DNA of 64,000 nucleotides from CAZMZW01 sp963802275 (lineage in GTDB: Bacteria > Chloroflexota > Anaerolineae > Anaerolineales > Anaerolineaceae): positions 1,178,001 to 1,242,000 of the forward strand of contig CAWDIB010000004.1 in NCBI GenBank assembly GCA_963802275.1, given 5' to 3'. The position numbers were made by a program, and so were the translations under genes. The notes beneath the pieces are model-generated. The model did not search any database and was not told the origin of the DNA. It worked only from the letters and a program-made list of their open reading frames with translations. The stretch's first letter is position 1. Every line of letters begins with the position of its first letter. Shown in pieces: positions 35,839 through 45,700 of the stretch.

Positions 35839-37019
35839 TTACGGTGCAACGGATAGCCACGAATACAATCTTGTCCATCTTTCACCTGCAGAACAACGGC
35901 GGATTTGATCGGGTTGTGAATTGCATCAAAGGTGACTTTACCGGAAACAGCTTCCACTGAACTGCAGCCATTGCATCCTCGACCGTTGCGGGATCATCGC
36001 ACCAGCTTTCTCAATCGACTCGAGCAAGCAGCAGGTTGGTGGCATCATACGCCAGGGTAGCCAAGGCATCCGGGACTGCTGTTGTATTTCGCCTGATAGC
36101 TTACCCAATCAACAGCTACGATCTGGCGGATATCCTTGGGGAGTAGTGGTTGGAATAAAAACCACCATCAGCAGCAGCCAGGTCCAGGTCTGCAGAATCC
36201 CAACCATCACCGCCCATCAAAGCGGCGGTAACGCCTTTTTCCTTGGCCTGTGCGCGTCAACCAGGTTGACGATGTTATAGTAATCAGGCAGCCAGACCAT
36301 CTTCGGCGCTGCTGTCGGCAACTTTGGCCAGGATTGCTGAGAAGTCAGTATCCGTGTCCGGTGTAGGATTCTCTTTCCGACAACGGTACCACCATTAGCA
36401 AGCGAAGTGCTTCTTCAAAGGCTTCGGCCAGACCAAGCACATAGTCATTGCCCTGATCGTACATGACGAAGGCAGTCTTGAAACCCTTGTCAAGTGCAAA
36501 TTTCGCCATCACAAGACCCTGGAAGGGATCAATGAAGCAGGCGCGGAAGACATATTCCTTGGCTGTTCCATCCAGCCTTGAGGGTAACGCTTGGCATTGG
36601 TGGAGGTTGGGCTGATCTGAACAACATGCTTTTCCTGAGCGATTTCGGAAACCGGGATCGAAGCAGATGAGCAGACTTCACCAACAATGTAATTTGACCT
36701 TATCCTGGTCAATGACCTTGTTGGCGGCATTTACAGCCGGGTCAGCGGTGCATTGGCTGTCTGCAACTACCGGAACAACCTTCATGCCCAGCACGCCACC
36801 TTTTGCATTCCATCTTCAACGGCCATTAAAAAGCCATCGCTTGTGGAAGCACCGAAAGTCGGAACTGGTCCACTCAGGGGTGCCAAAACGGCAACCTTCA
36901 ATTCTGTTTGAGCGGGAGCAGCTGGTGCTGCAGGGCCAGCGGGGGCGGCTGCCTTGGGCGCGCAGGCGCTCAACTACCATGGCAACCAACAATACTGCGA
37001 TAAATACTTTGTGTTTCAT
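35839..37019 (-). pseudogene. livK: Branched-chain amino-acid ABC substrate-binding protein (LivK-like), many frameshifts
   Basis: Start ATG 37019 with AAAGGAG upstream. The lipoprotein signal is split by a frame change (MKHKVFIAVLLVAMVV then SACAPKAAAPAGPAAP), followed by TELKVAVLAPLSGPVPTFGAST and DGFLMAVEDG, the receptor-ligand (LivJ/LivK) N-terminal pattern. Later pieces include VNYIVGEVCSSASIPVSEIAQEKHVVQISPTS. At least six breaks over ~390 codons. It binds the amino acid or amide outside the membrane and delivers it to LivHMGF. Tyr/Cys-rich contacts cannot be read reliably. Confidence 0.8.
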
Positions 37020-37069
37020 GTTCTCAACTCCTTTGGATTTTTCTTACGGTTATTCAATTCGATGTTCAT
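37016..37069 (-). CDS. Possible 17-codon upstream ORF overlapping livK start
   Basis: ATG at 37069 to TGA at 37016-37018, the stop overlapping the livK ATG as ATGA. Encodes MNIELNNRKKNPKELRT. The strong Shine-Dalgarno upstream is 16 bases away, too far for normal use, so translation is doubtful. Confidence 0.25.
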   Translation of the reverse strand: MNIELNNRKKNPKELRT

Positions 37070-37081
37070 GATTTCTTGGCG

Positions 37082-37093
37082 ACCACCTCCTTT
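37082..37093 (-). promoter_or_regulatory. Distant perfect Shine-Dalgarno in livK leader
   Basis: AAAGGAGGUGGU on the minus strand, about 65 bases before the livK start, in addition to the working AAAGGAG next to it. The same AAGGAGGUGGU occurs 60-70 bases before the oppA-like gene (58943-58953). A start codon at usual distance is missing in both, as in mRNA-stabilising (STAB-SD) elements of Bacillus. Confidence 0.5.
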
Positions 37094-37273
37094 GGTTTGA
37101 TTTGCGAATAATATCTATTTTAACCCTACGACAGTTGATTTGGATTCGCCGGGGTACCTAAAAAGCGCCACTCGGTTATTGGGTGGGGCGGAATTTGATT
37201 CTTATGCCCCGGAAAAAATGAATCGTGCGTCTGTGAATAATTGCGAACCCTGAGGCCGGGTTAAATTTGAAGG

Positions 37274-37302
37274 ATTATGCCACATGCCCTGATATATGTC
37301 AA
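37274..37302 (-). promoter_or_regulatory. Promoter of the liv operon
   Basis: On the minus strand TTGACA (37297-37302), 17-base spacer, CATAAT (37274-37279). It implies a leader of about 250 bases before livK, containing an outer stem CCGGGG/CCCCGG (plus-strand positions ~37153-37214) that encloses a smaller GC-rich hairpin. Not matched to a known riboswitch. Confidence 0.65.
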
Positions 37303-37445
37303 TAGCAAATTATGACATTCTTCCTTCAAGTTTGAACCGTTTATGTCACATTCTTTTCAAAAATCAAAATTCTTCTTGCTTGAAAAAGATAAATATTGAC
37401 AGTGTTATAATCCCCATTACTTCTTTTCATAGGGTATTTATTTTT

Positions 37446-38126
37446 ATGTATGAAGAATTGCTGCCCACCCGCAAGAAAATCGCCGAACTGGGATTTTTAA
37501 TGTACAACCGCCACCTGACCGATTCCGCTGGCGGCAATATTTCCGTCCGGGTGGGCGAATTAATTTGCATCACCCCGCGCTATGCCGGCGCTAAATTTCG
37601 CTGGCAGTTAAAACCGGAACAGGTGCTGGTTTGTGACCGGCAGGGCACCAAGCTGGATGGTGAAGGGGATATCTCGCGTGAAGCCAAGGTTCATCTGACT
37701 TTGCTGAACGAATTTCCCGATCACATGGCAGTGGTGCACGGGCATGCCCAGTACGCGCTGGTCTTTTGCGCAGCCGGCATTCCCATTGAACCGGTCATGG
37801 AAGATACGCTCAAATTCGGTGCGGTGGAGGTATGCGAGTACGCACCCGCCCATTCAGCCGATTTGTCAAAATTCATATTGGAAAAAATGCGCCTCAAAAC
37901 GGATGCGCTCGCCAAGGGTTCAGCCGGGGTTTTGGCACCCTGGCATGGATTGTTTGTCCTCGGGCGCGACCTGGATATGGCTTACGATTCATTTGAACGC
38001 ATTGATGGGAACGCCCGAATTATCCTGATGAATTCCATTCTGCTTTCCGCACCCGACCGCGCTGGCGGATTACTGACCCGCGCTGCCGACCTGCGCCGCG
38101 GTGTGGCCAGATACAGCAAGCAATAG
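37446..38126 (+). CDS. Class II aldolase/adducin family protein
   Basis: 226 aa from ATG 37446 (MYEELLPTRKKIAELG); a longer upstream frame lacks family similarity. Zinc ligands HGHAQYA (~95-97) and the second His in GVLAPWHGLFVLG, N-terminal SAGGNISVR and ITPRYAGA fit L-fuculose-/rhamnulose-1-phosphate aldolase-like enzymes. They split a ketose-1-phosphate into dihydroxyacetone phosphate and an aldehyde. Directly followed by a PfkB-type kinase (nine bases), suggesting a phosphorylation-cleavage pair for a sugar. Confidence 0.88.
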   Translation: MYEELLPTRKKIAELGFLMYNRHLTDSAGGNISVRVGELICITPRYAGAKFRWQLKPEQVLVCDRQGTKLDGEGDISREAKVHLTLLNEFPDHMAVVHGHAQYALVFCAAGIPIEPVMEDTLKFGAVEVCEYAPAHSADLSKFILEKMRLKTDALAKGSAGVLAPWHGLFVLGRDLDMAYDSFERIDGNARIILMNSILLSAPDRAGGLLTRAADLRRGVARYSKQ

Positions 38127-38135
38127 GTGAAAACC

Positions 38136-39071
38136 ATGATACTGACCGTCACCCCCAACACCGCCATCGATTGGACCATCCTCGTCCCCCACTTTGTCTG
38201 GAACGAAACCCTGCGTGCGGCGCAGAATGTGTGGGGCATGGGCGGCAAGCCTGCCGATGCCTCCTGGGTATTGGGTGAATTGGGTGAAGACACTCTGGCA
38301 ACCGGTTTTGCTGCCGGTGACATCGGCAACAAAATGTTGACCCTCTTGCAGCAAAAGGGAGTTAAAACCGATTTTGTGCAGGTGGATGGTGAAACCCGTT
38401 TGGATGTGCATATCATCGACCAGGAAAATGGCGGCCAATCAACACTGGTGGTGGATACGTTGCTGGTCAATGAAGACCACATTAAAGAACTACTGAAGAA
38501 GTATAAAACCGAGTTGGACAAGGCAGATGCGGTCATTGTCGGCGGCAGCCTGCCAAAATCATTAAGCAAGAATATCCTGGTTAACCTAGTGGAAATGGCA
38601 CGCAAGCGCAATATCCCGGTGGCTTTGGATACTTCGGGCAAATATCTGCTGCCTGCCTTGGAAGCCCACCCCAATGTGATCAAGCCCAACCGCATGGAGC
38701 TTTCCACCATTGCTGGTAAACCGGTCATCACCGTTGAGGACGCCTACCACGCAGCCATGAATATTCTCACCAAATATGGCACGGAAGTGATCGTCACCCT
38801 GGGCGCGGCGGATGCGCTGGCCGTGCTCAAAGACCGCGCCTATCTCATCCCCATGCCGCAGGTGGAGCAGGTTGTCAGCACCGCCGGGGCTGGCGATGGC
38901 GTGCTGGCCGGGCTTGGCAGCGCCCTTGCGCATCGTCAACCACTTGAAGAGGGTTTAAAGCTGGGTTTTGCCGCTGCCGGCGCGGTAATCATGACCCCCG
39001 GTACTGCCGACTGCCGCAAGTCAGACGTTGATAAAATTCTACCCACCATACAGCTCATTCCGTATAAATGA
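38136..39071 (+). CDS. PfkB family hexose kinase (1-phosphofructokinase/tagatose kinase type)
   Basis: 311 aa from ATG 38136 (MILTVTPNTAIDWTI), with AGGTG six bases upstream; a GTG three codons earlier abuts the previous stop. Ribokinase fold: GMGGKPADASWVLGELG, IVGGSLPKS, KPNRMELSTIAG, and the catalytic TAGAGDGVLAGLG (Asp base). The TPNTAID and KPN.ME patterns place it with FruK/LacC. It probably phosphorylates a sugar phosphate whose product the adjacent aldolase could cleave. Confidence 0.88.
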   Translation: MILTVTPNTAIDWTILVPHFVWNETLRAAQNVWGMGGKPADASWVLGELGEDTLATGFAAGDIGNKMLTLLQQKGVKTDFVQVDGETRLDVHIIDQENGGQSTLVVDTLLVNEDHIKELLKKYKTELDKADAVIVGGSLPKSLSKNILVNLVEMARKRNIPVALDTSGKYLLPALEAHPNVIKPNRMELSTIAGKPVITVEDAYHAAMNILTKYGTEVIVTLGAADALAVLKDRAYLIPMPQVEQVVSTAGAGDGVLAGLGSALAHRQPLEEGLKLGFAAAGAVIMTPGTADCRKSDVDKILPTIQLIPYK

Positions 39072-39093
39072 GCATTCACTCTTTGTGTAAATG

Positions 39094-39117
39094 AAAAAAT
39101 CCCTTGCGGGATTTTTT
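39094..39117. terminator. Bidirectional terminator
   Basis: AAAAAATCCC / GGGATTTTTT with a TTGC tetraloop between the convergent PfkB and E2 genes. Confidence 0.88.
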
Positions 39118-39136
39118 TTATTATGAATGTACGTTA

Positions 39137-40501
39137 CTATGCAATTATTTTTTCATCCGGATTTTCTATTTCGTCTTTAATGAATTGCAGGAATTTGGCC
39201 GCCGGCGCACCATCCACAATGCGGTGGTCCACCACCAGCGCCAGCATCCACATCTGTCGGATGGCAATGGCATCACCCACCGCCACCGGTTTGGGAGTGA
39301 TCCTGCCCACCGCCAGGATGGCCGCCTCGGGCAGGTTGATGACCGGTACAAAGGTGAGGATATCGTAATTTCCCAGGTTGGTGATGGTAAAGCTGCCGCC
39401 CTTCAGGTCATCCAGGGCAATGCGGCCGCTGCGCGCCTGCTCCACCAATTGACGGAAATGACTGCCGAATTCACGCAGACTTTTTTGATCCACGTCATGG
39501 ATGACCGGCACCATCAACCCCCGCTCGGTATCCGTGGCCATGCCGATATGGACATGCCCCAGTTGTTCAATGACATCATCAGCCAGCCGTGAATTGACAT
39601 AAGGGAATTGGCGCAGGGCTTTGGCAGCTATCTTGGCGATAAGATCATTGTAGCTTGGGGCGAATCCCCATTCTTTTTCAACTTTCAGTTTCAGATTCTC
39701 TCGGAGATTCACCAGCTTGGTTGCATCCGCCTCAATAAATAGTGTGAACCGCGCAGTGGTATGCACGCTTGCGCTCATCCTTTCAGCGATCAGGGCGCGA
39801 ATCCCTTTAAGGGGAACTCGCTGTACCACTTCATCCGTCACCGAGGAGGTTGGTTTCATTTGAGGCTGTACCTCACCTGTTTTTGTCGTACGAATGGCTA
39901 GTTCAACATCCGTTTTGGTTATTTCACCCTGGACGCCGCTGCCCTTGAGCGAACGCAGATCCAAACCGGCTTCCTGTGCCATGCGTTGGGCTAACGGGCT
40001 AACCTTTACCTCGCGCCCGAAAGAATTCAGGATGTCCCTCTCGATAATGCGCATACCGCCATCACCGGTGGGTGTGACCGCGTTGAGATCCACATGTATT
40101 TCAACAGCTAATTTTCGTGCCCGTGGAGATACGAATTTCCGCCCGGATTGCTGCGGTTTTACCTCCAATGATTCGAATGGCATTTGCTTTCCAATGGTTT
40201 TGTCAGGGGTTTGTTCCGGTTTGGGCTGTTCCTCTATTTGTGTGCTGCTGGCAAATTGTTCATCCACCTTTCCAATCAAGGCCACGATGGTCAGGTTTTG
40301 AACAACGTCGCCCGCCTTGAAGGGTCCCAGGTGGATGAATCCATCTGCAGGGGATTCCACGGTGAAAATTGCCTTATCCGTCTCCACCTCCAGCACACCC
40401 TGGCCCGCCTCCACCTTGTCACCCTCCTTGACCAGCCAGTTGATCAGGGTGACTTCCTCAACCGTTTGTCCCAGTTTGGGAATGAACAATTCTTCTGCCA
40501 T
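39137..40501 (-). CDS. 2-oxoacid dehydrogenase dihydrolipoamide acyltransferase (E2)
   Basis: 454 aa from ATG 40501, which overlaps the E1 stop (TAATG). Domains: lipoyl domain 1-80 with lipoyl-Lys in VETDKA (K43); a linker; two E3/E1-binding domains in tandem (~123-160 KFVSPRARKLAV and ~167-205 KVSPLAQRMAQ...GSGVQGEITKTDV); catalytic domain ~225-454 with active-site DHRIVDGAPA. It transfers acetyl or acyl groups to CoA. With the fused E1 it forms a pyruvate, acetoin or branched-chain complex; E3 is not in the window. Tandem binding domains are unusual. Confidence 0.92.
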   Translation of the reverse strand: MAEELFIPKLGQTVEEVTLINWLVKEGDKVEAGQGVLEVETDKAIFTVESPADGFIHLGPFKAGDVVQNLTIVALIGKVDEQFASSTQIEEQPKPEQTPDKTIGKQMPFESLEVKPQQSGRKFVSPRARKLAVEIHVDLNAVTPTGDGGMRIIERDILNSFGREVKVSPLAQRMAQEAGLDLRSLKGSGVQGEITKTDVELAIRTTKTGEVQPQMKPTSSVTDEVVQRVPLKGIRALIAERMSASVHTTARFTLFIEADATKLVNLRENLKLKVEKEWGFAPSYNDLIAKIAAKALRQFPYVNSRLADDVIEQLGHVHIGMATDTERGLMVPVIHDVDQKSLREFGSHFRQLVEQARSGRIALDDLKGGSFTITNLGNYDILTFVPVINLPEAAILAVGRITPKPVAVGDAIAIRQMWMLALVVDHRIVDGAPAAKFLQFIKDEIENPDEKIIA

Positions 40502-42594
40502 TAATGAACCACCTTTCGGCATGCCTCCACGATGCGCTGCACATTGGGGATGGCCAGGTCTTCCAGCACCTCCGCCCGCGGAACAGGCACATTGGCAGCC
40601 GCCACCCGCACCATGGGCGCATCCAGGTAATCAAAAGCCAGGTCATTCACCTGCGCCATGATCTCATTAATAAAACTGCTGTTTTCATACGCCTCGGTTA
40701 CCCCTACAAAACGGCCTGTTTTCTTAATGGAATTGATAATTGTCTCAGTATCCAATGGTTTCAGCGAGCGCAAATCGATCACTTCCACATCAATGCCTTC
40801 CTGTTCCAGGATTTTCGCCGCTTCCAGTGAGCGGTGCACCATGCGCGAATAGGTCACCAGGCTGATATCTTTGCCGGAGCGTTTGATATCCGCCACACCA
40901 AAGGGGATGATATATTCTCCTTCGGGCACCGGACCTTTTTCCTTGTAAAGCATTTTGTGTTCAATGAACATAACCGGATTGTCGTCTCGGATGGCTGCTT
41001 TGAGTAATCCTTTAACCTCATAAGGGGTGGAGGGCATGATGACATAAATACCGGGGAAATGAGTCCATAGGGCTTCAAGGCTTTGTGAATGGTGAGCGGC
41101 AATGGCCCGCCCGGCACCGCCTTCGGTGCGAATGACCATCGGAACGCTGGTTTTGCCGCCGAACATATAGCGATTCTTGGCACCCTGGTTGGCCACCTGG
41201 TCCATGGCAAGCGGGGTGAAATCCACATACATGATTTCGGCCACCGGACGCATGCCAGCCATGGCCGCTCCAACGGCCGCTCCGCCAATGCCAGCTTCGG
41301 CGATGGGTGTATCAATGACGCGCCATTCACCAAATTCGGCGAACAAACCGCGCGTGGCTCCATACGACCCGCCAAATAAACCGATATCTTCACCAAGCAG
41401 GAACACATTCTTATCCCGCTTCATTTCTTCACGCAATGCTTCAACAATCGCTTCTGCATAGGATATCTTGCGCATGCTTGAATCGGATTTCACCTTTTCG
41501 CGCAGCATCTTTTCATCTTCGATATCTTTGATGGTTAACTTTGAAGGCGCGTACACATCGGTTTCCAGCTGGCTGGCATCCGGTGGGGTGGAAACATCGC
41601 TGTATTCCATGGCATTCTCCAGCTTGCCTTTCACGGTCGAATCCATCCCGTCAAATTCGGGTTCGTCCAACATGCCGACCGTGATCAGGTCCTGTTTGAG
41701 ATTCTTGATTGGATCGCGCTGTTTCCATTCCGCTTCTTCTTCACGGGTGCGATATGCACGCGGGTCGGAATGTGAATGGCCATAAAAACGATAGGTTTTC
41801 GCTTCGATTAGGGTTGGGCCAAGCCCTTTACGGGCACGTTCCACCGCCTGGGCAGCCGCCTTGCGCACCTCCAGTACATCCTGCCCGTCTACGGTCACAC
41901 CCGGCATGTCATAAGCACATGCGCGCTGGGCAATATCGGTTACCCGACTGGCTTTGCTGAAAGGCGTGGACATGCCATAGAGGTTATTCTCCACCACGAA
42001 AATGAGCGGAAGCTGCCATAAACTGGCCATATTCAGAGATTCGTGAAAATTACCTTCATTGGATGCCCCATCCCCAAAGAAACACACCACCACCCGGTCT
42101 GTACCCATCAATTTTTGAGCCAGGGCAGCGCCAACCGCAACCGGCAAATTGCCGCCAACAATTCCGGTGGCACCCAGGTTGCCATGCGCCACATCGGCAA
42201 TATGCATGGAGCCACCCTTGCCCTTGCAATAACCGCCAGCCAGGCCCAGCACTTCAGCCATCATTTTGTTGTAATGGTCCTGTTTCTCCTGCGGGGTCTT
42301 TGCGGCACTATCGCCATGCGCATGGGCATGCCCGTGGCCGCGGTGGGTGCTGGTGATCAGGTCATTATCCTCCAAAGCCCCGATGATACCAACCGAGACC
42401 GCTTCTTCACCGGCACAAAGATGCGAAGCACCTTTGATCACCGCTTTTCCCAACAAAGTATTGACGTTGTTCTCAAAGGCGCGGATCTCCAACATTTGCC
42501 GTAAATAATTTATCAGTTGTTCCTTGCTCAGTGCCTGTTCTTCAATCAGCGCAGAGATCCTTTCAATTGAACGCGCGTTTTTTTCATCTACCAT
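40501..42594 (-). CDS. 2-oxoacid dehydrogenase E1, fused alpha and beta subunits
   Basis: 697 aa. Residues ~20-345 are an E1 alpha subunit: thiamine diphosphate motif GDGASNEGNFHESLNMA...VENNLYGMSTP and HSHSDPRAYRTREE. Residues ~375-697 are E1 beta: VFLLGEDIGLFGGSYGATRGL, DTPIAEAGIGGAAVGAAMAG, AHHSQSLEALWTHFPG, DLRSLKPLD. The two are separate genes in most bacteria. The enzyme decarboxylates a 2-oxoacid and acylates the E2 lipoyl group. GGAGG precedes the start by nine bases. Substrate (pyruvate, acetoin or branched-chain) not decided. Confidence 0.92.
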   Translation of the reverse strand: MVDEKNARSIERISALIEEQALSKEQLINYLRQMLEIRAFENNVNTLLGKAVIKGASHLCAGEEAVSVGIIGALEDNDLITSTHRGHGHAHAHGDSAAKTPQEKQDHYNKMMAEVLGLAGGYCKGKGGSMHIADVAHGNLGATGIVGGNLPVAVGAALAQKLMGTDRVVVCFFGDGASNEGNFHESLNMASLWQLPLIFVVENNLYGMSTPFSKASRVTDIAQRACAYDMPGVTVDGQDVLEVRKAAAQAVERARKGLGPTLIEAKTYRFYGHSHSDPRAYRTREEEAEWKQRDPIKNLKQDLITVGMLDEPEFDGMDSTVKGKLENAMEYSDVSTPPDASQLETDVYAPSKLTIKDIEDEKMLREKVKSDSSMRKISYAEAIVEALREEMKRDKNVFLLGEDIGLFGGSYGATRGLFAEFGEWRVIDTPIAEAGIGGAAVGAAMAGMRPVAEIMYVDFTPLAMDQVANQGAKNRYMFGGKTSVPMVIRTEGGAGRAIAAHHSQSLEALWTHFPGIYVIMPSTPYEVKGLLKAAIRDDNPVMFIEHKMLYKEKGPVPEGEYIIPFGVADIKRSGKDISLVTYSRMVHRSLEAAKILEQEGIDVEVIDLRSLKPLDTETIINSIKKTGRFVGVTEAYENSSFINEIMAQVNDLAFDYLDAPMVRVAAANVPVPRAEVLEDLAIPNVQRIVEACRKVVH

Positions 42595-42786
42595 TATCAG
42601 AATCCTCCAAAATGATTGTCTTTCGCAGACATTAATCTAAATACTAGAATGATTTATGCCTGTTTTTATTCTTCCAGGAAAACCAATTTGCCAAAGCAAG
42701 TTAATTAATGAGTTTAGAAACTATCGTTTATTAATACTTGGCTTTCGAGTAAGGAATTATATTACAGGATTGAATTTATCTTGTGA

Positions 42787-45700
42787 TTATTCATCCAAAT
42801 TCGCGATTTTAAGAATTGTCAGATTATCGTAAATTTGTCGTGTTCTTGCTGAAGGTTGAATGCCCATTTCAGTCTTCAAAGAATTAACGCATTTTTGAAA
42901 GATACGCTTTACCTCACCCATGTTACCCATGGCGGAATAGATTTGCATCCCCAAACGGTAGGCTTCCTCTGAGCAATCATCAACAGCCAAAGCAATTTGA
43001 AAGATGTCCCTCGCTTTTTCATAATCTTTCTGCGTAAAAAAGAATGTTGATAATTCCAGCAACGCTTTTAAATATTGATCGGCATATTTGCGCCGGTCAG
43101 CAACAGGCCAATCTTCTTCCACATCAGACAGATAAGTTCCTCCATATCTTGAAATTGCCGATTGCAGATGGGATATTTTCTTATTCAAATTTTTTTCAGC
43201 TTCAGCACGATCCAAATCAATAGTGAAACCCTGGACATCATATTCGTAATCCAATGCTCGATTGAAAAGATAGTAGTTGTCATGGAAAACGACAATATCA
43301 TTTCCGGCAGCATGGCGCAGGCGGTAAATGGCATTTTTAAAGCGCAACTTTAATTCAGCCGGTGACAGGTCAGGCCAAAAATGCAACCCGACTTCCTCCT
43401 TGGTTAAACCTTCCGGGTGACTCAGAAATAAAAACAAAAGATCCCTTGCGTTTTGTGATTTCCATTCAGCGTTCGCCAGCTTATGGTTGTTGATCCATAC
43501 TTCTGTTCTGCCAAATGCGCGTAGAATGATTTTGGGGGGAGCAAAAGTAACGGCGGTGGCGCGTTTTCGGATCTGACGGCGGTAGTCATGAATGCGATTT
43601 CGAAAGCTCTCCATTTCATTGAAGATGATATCCAGTGGCTCACCCACAACACCTTTCTCAAATATGCTGTTTAGTATGGATTCCAGTTCACAGGCACTCG
43701 TCAAGATCTTTACTCTTGCTCTGGGTTGATTCAAACGCATACTGTTTGCTTTAAATAATTCAAGTGATTTTTCAAGATGGCCTTTTTCATATTCAGCGAT
43801 GGCTAACAAAAATTCAGCACGGATTAGGTCATCGGGATGGTTTTCCTCGGCGAAATAATGAGCCGCTGTTGAAAGCTCTTCAGCCGCCTTGGAATAATTC
43901 TTGAGAAATAATTGCAGGAGACCATTTTCCAAACGGTACTTGGTCATTTCATTTTTAGAGCCATCCTGTTTTGCCAATTGCAGAGCTGAACGAAGAATGG
44001 ACTCCGCCTGGCGGAAACGGCCAAGGTCCATTTGCACCCTGGCCTGGGCGAGTTTAATATAAAATTGGAGATAGGTATCTTTGATCAGCTTTGCAATCTG
44101 GGAAGCTTTTTGAAATGCATCCTCCGCTTCCTGGTATGCCTCCAGGTCGCGGTAGAGATCGCCAATGCTGGCGAGCGAATACCCCTCCATGCGCAAATTT
44201 CCATTCAGGCTGGCATATTGAAGGGCTTTCTCAAGGTTGCTGAACGCAGTTTCAAATTCACCGATGGAATGTTGCAGGAACCCAAGATTGTTTAAAAGGT
44301 TGGCTTGCCACATGGAATCCCCAACCGATTGCCAATAACGCAGAGACTCCTGGTAAGCCTTCTCCGCTGAGGAATAATTGCCCAATGCATCCGCAACAAC
44401 TCCTATTTCGACCTGGATTCTGGCGATATCCTGTTTGCGATTGTGGTCTTTATAAATCTTCAGCGACTGCTCCAACCAATCAAGCGCTTCCTTCCATTTC
44501 CCCTCCTGGTACAATGCGCTGCCTTTGGCACGCATGGCTTCAGCCAGGATAAGGACATAATCATCCTTGCCCTGGCATAATTCGATGGCTTGTTCAGCAT
44601 CTTCAATTGAACCCGCATAATCGCCTATTAATCGCCGGGCTGAAGAACGTCTTACCAGGTTGTCAGCCAGCAGTTCGGTCTGGTTTGAGGCATGTAATGT
44701 GCCCAATAATTTATCAAAGAAAACAAGGCCATCCTGAGGGTTTCCCTTGTTAACAGCCACGCTTGCCTGTAAAGCGGTTACAGCCGGGTGCCTTTTGACT
44801 GCCTGTTCATCCAGTACACTCAGCCATTCAGCCAATTTATTCATCCTGCCCATGGCGATAAAATCGGACCCGACTTTCTCCACCAGGCAGGTCATCTCTT
44901 CCATTTCGTTCAATTTTCGATAGATGGAAAATGATTTATCCCAATCTCGTTTTTTAATGAAATATTCTGCCAATGAATGTTCAATTTTTTCAGCGATATG
45001 CGGTTCATCCCGACGGGCCCGCTCCTGTAAAAAATGGCTGAAGAGATGGTGGTAACGCAGCCACAAATGGTCTTCACCAACCGGCAATACGAAAACATTA
45101 TTTCGCATGGCCATTTCCATTAAGTGGTCCCAGTCCTCGTTTATACCAAGTGGCTTGCCAATCACCTCGACGCACATTTCGCTGTCAAATTCTTCCAGAA
45201 GTGAAGAGCGTAAAAGAAATTTCTGGAGAGCGCCGGGTTGCTGTTCCAATACCTGCTCCGACAGATACTCATACAGACCAACGCCAGATGTTCTTTCCAA
45301 CTTGAGGCGATCCCCCAATCCCTGTTTCATCATTTGCGAGGTAAGCAGTAACCCGGTGATCCAGCCTTCTGATTGTTGTGCCAGATTTTCCGCTTCTTCC
45401 AGGCTGATGGACCGCTTTAAATTTTGAGCGTAAAGCATTTGGATTTCATCTGGAAGAAACGCCAATTCTTCCACGCTCAACCCACCCACCTGGGAACGTG
45501 CCACCATGAGCGGAAGATCGGGCAGCGTAAGCAGTCGGCGGGAATTAATGATGATATGGCAGTTTTCGTCAGCCCGTTGCAGGAAATCGCTCAGGAATTG
45601 GTCGATGATCGGATTCTCATTCAGCAGGTGATAATCATCCAGCACAATGATGAAATGTTCGGATATGTTTTCAAAGATGTCGTTGGTGATAGTCGAGACT

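Noticed and set aside
37396..37411. TTGACA and TATAAT before the aldolase gene
   Set aside because: Both hexamers are perfect but only four bases apart, so they cannot form one promoter; the TATAAT alone may still be used.
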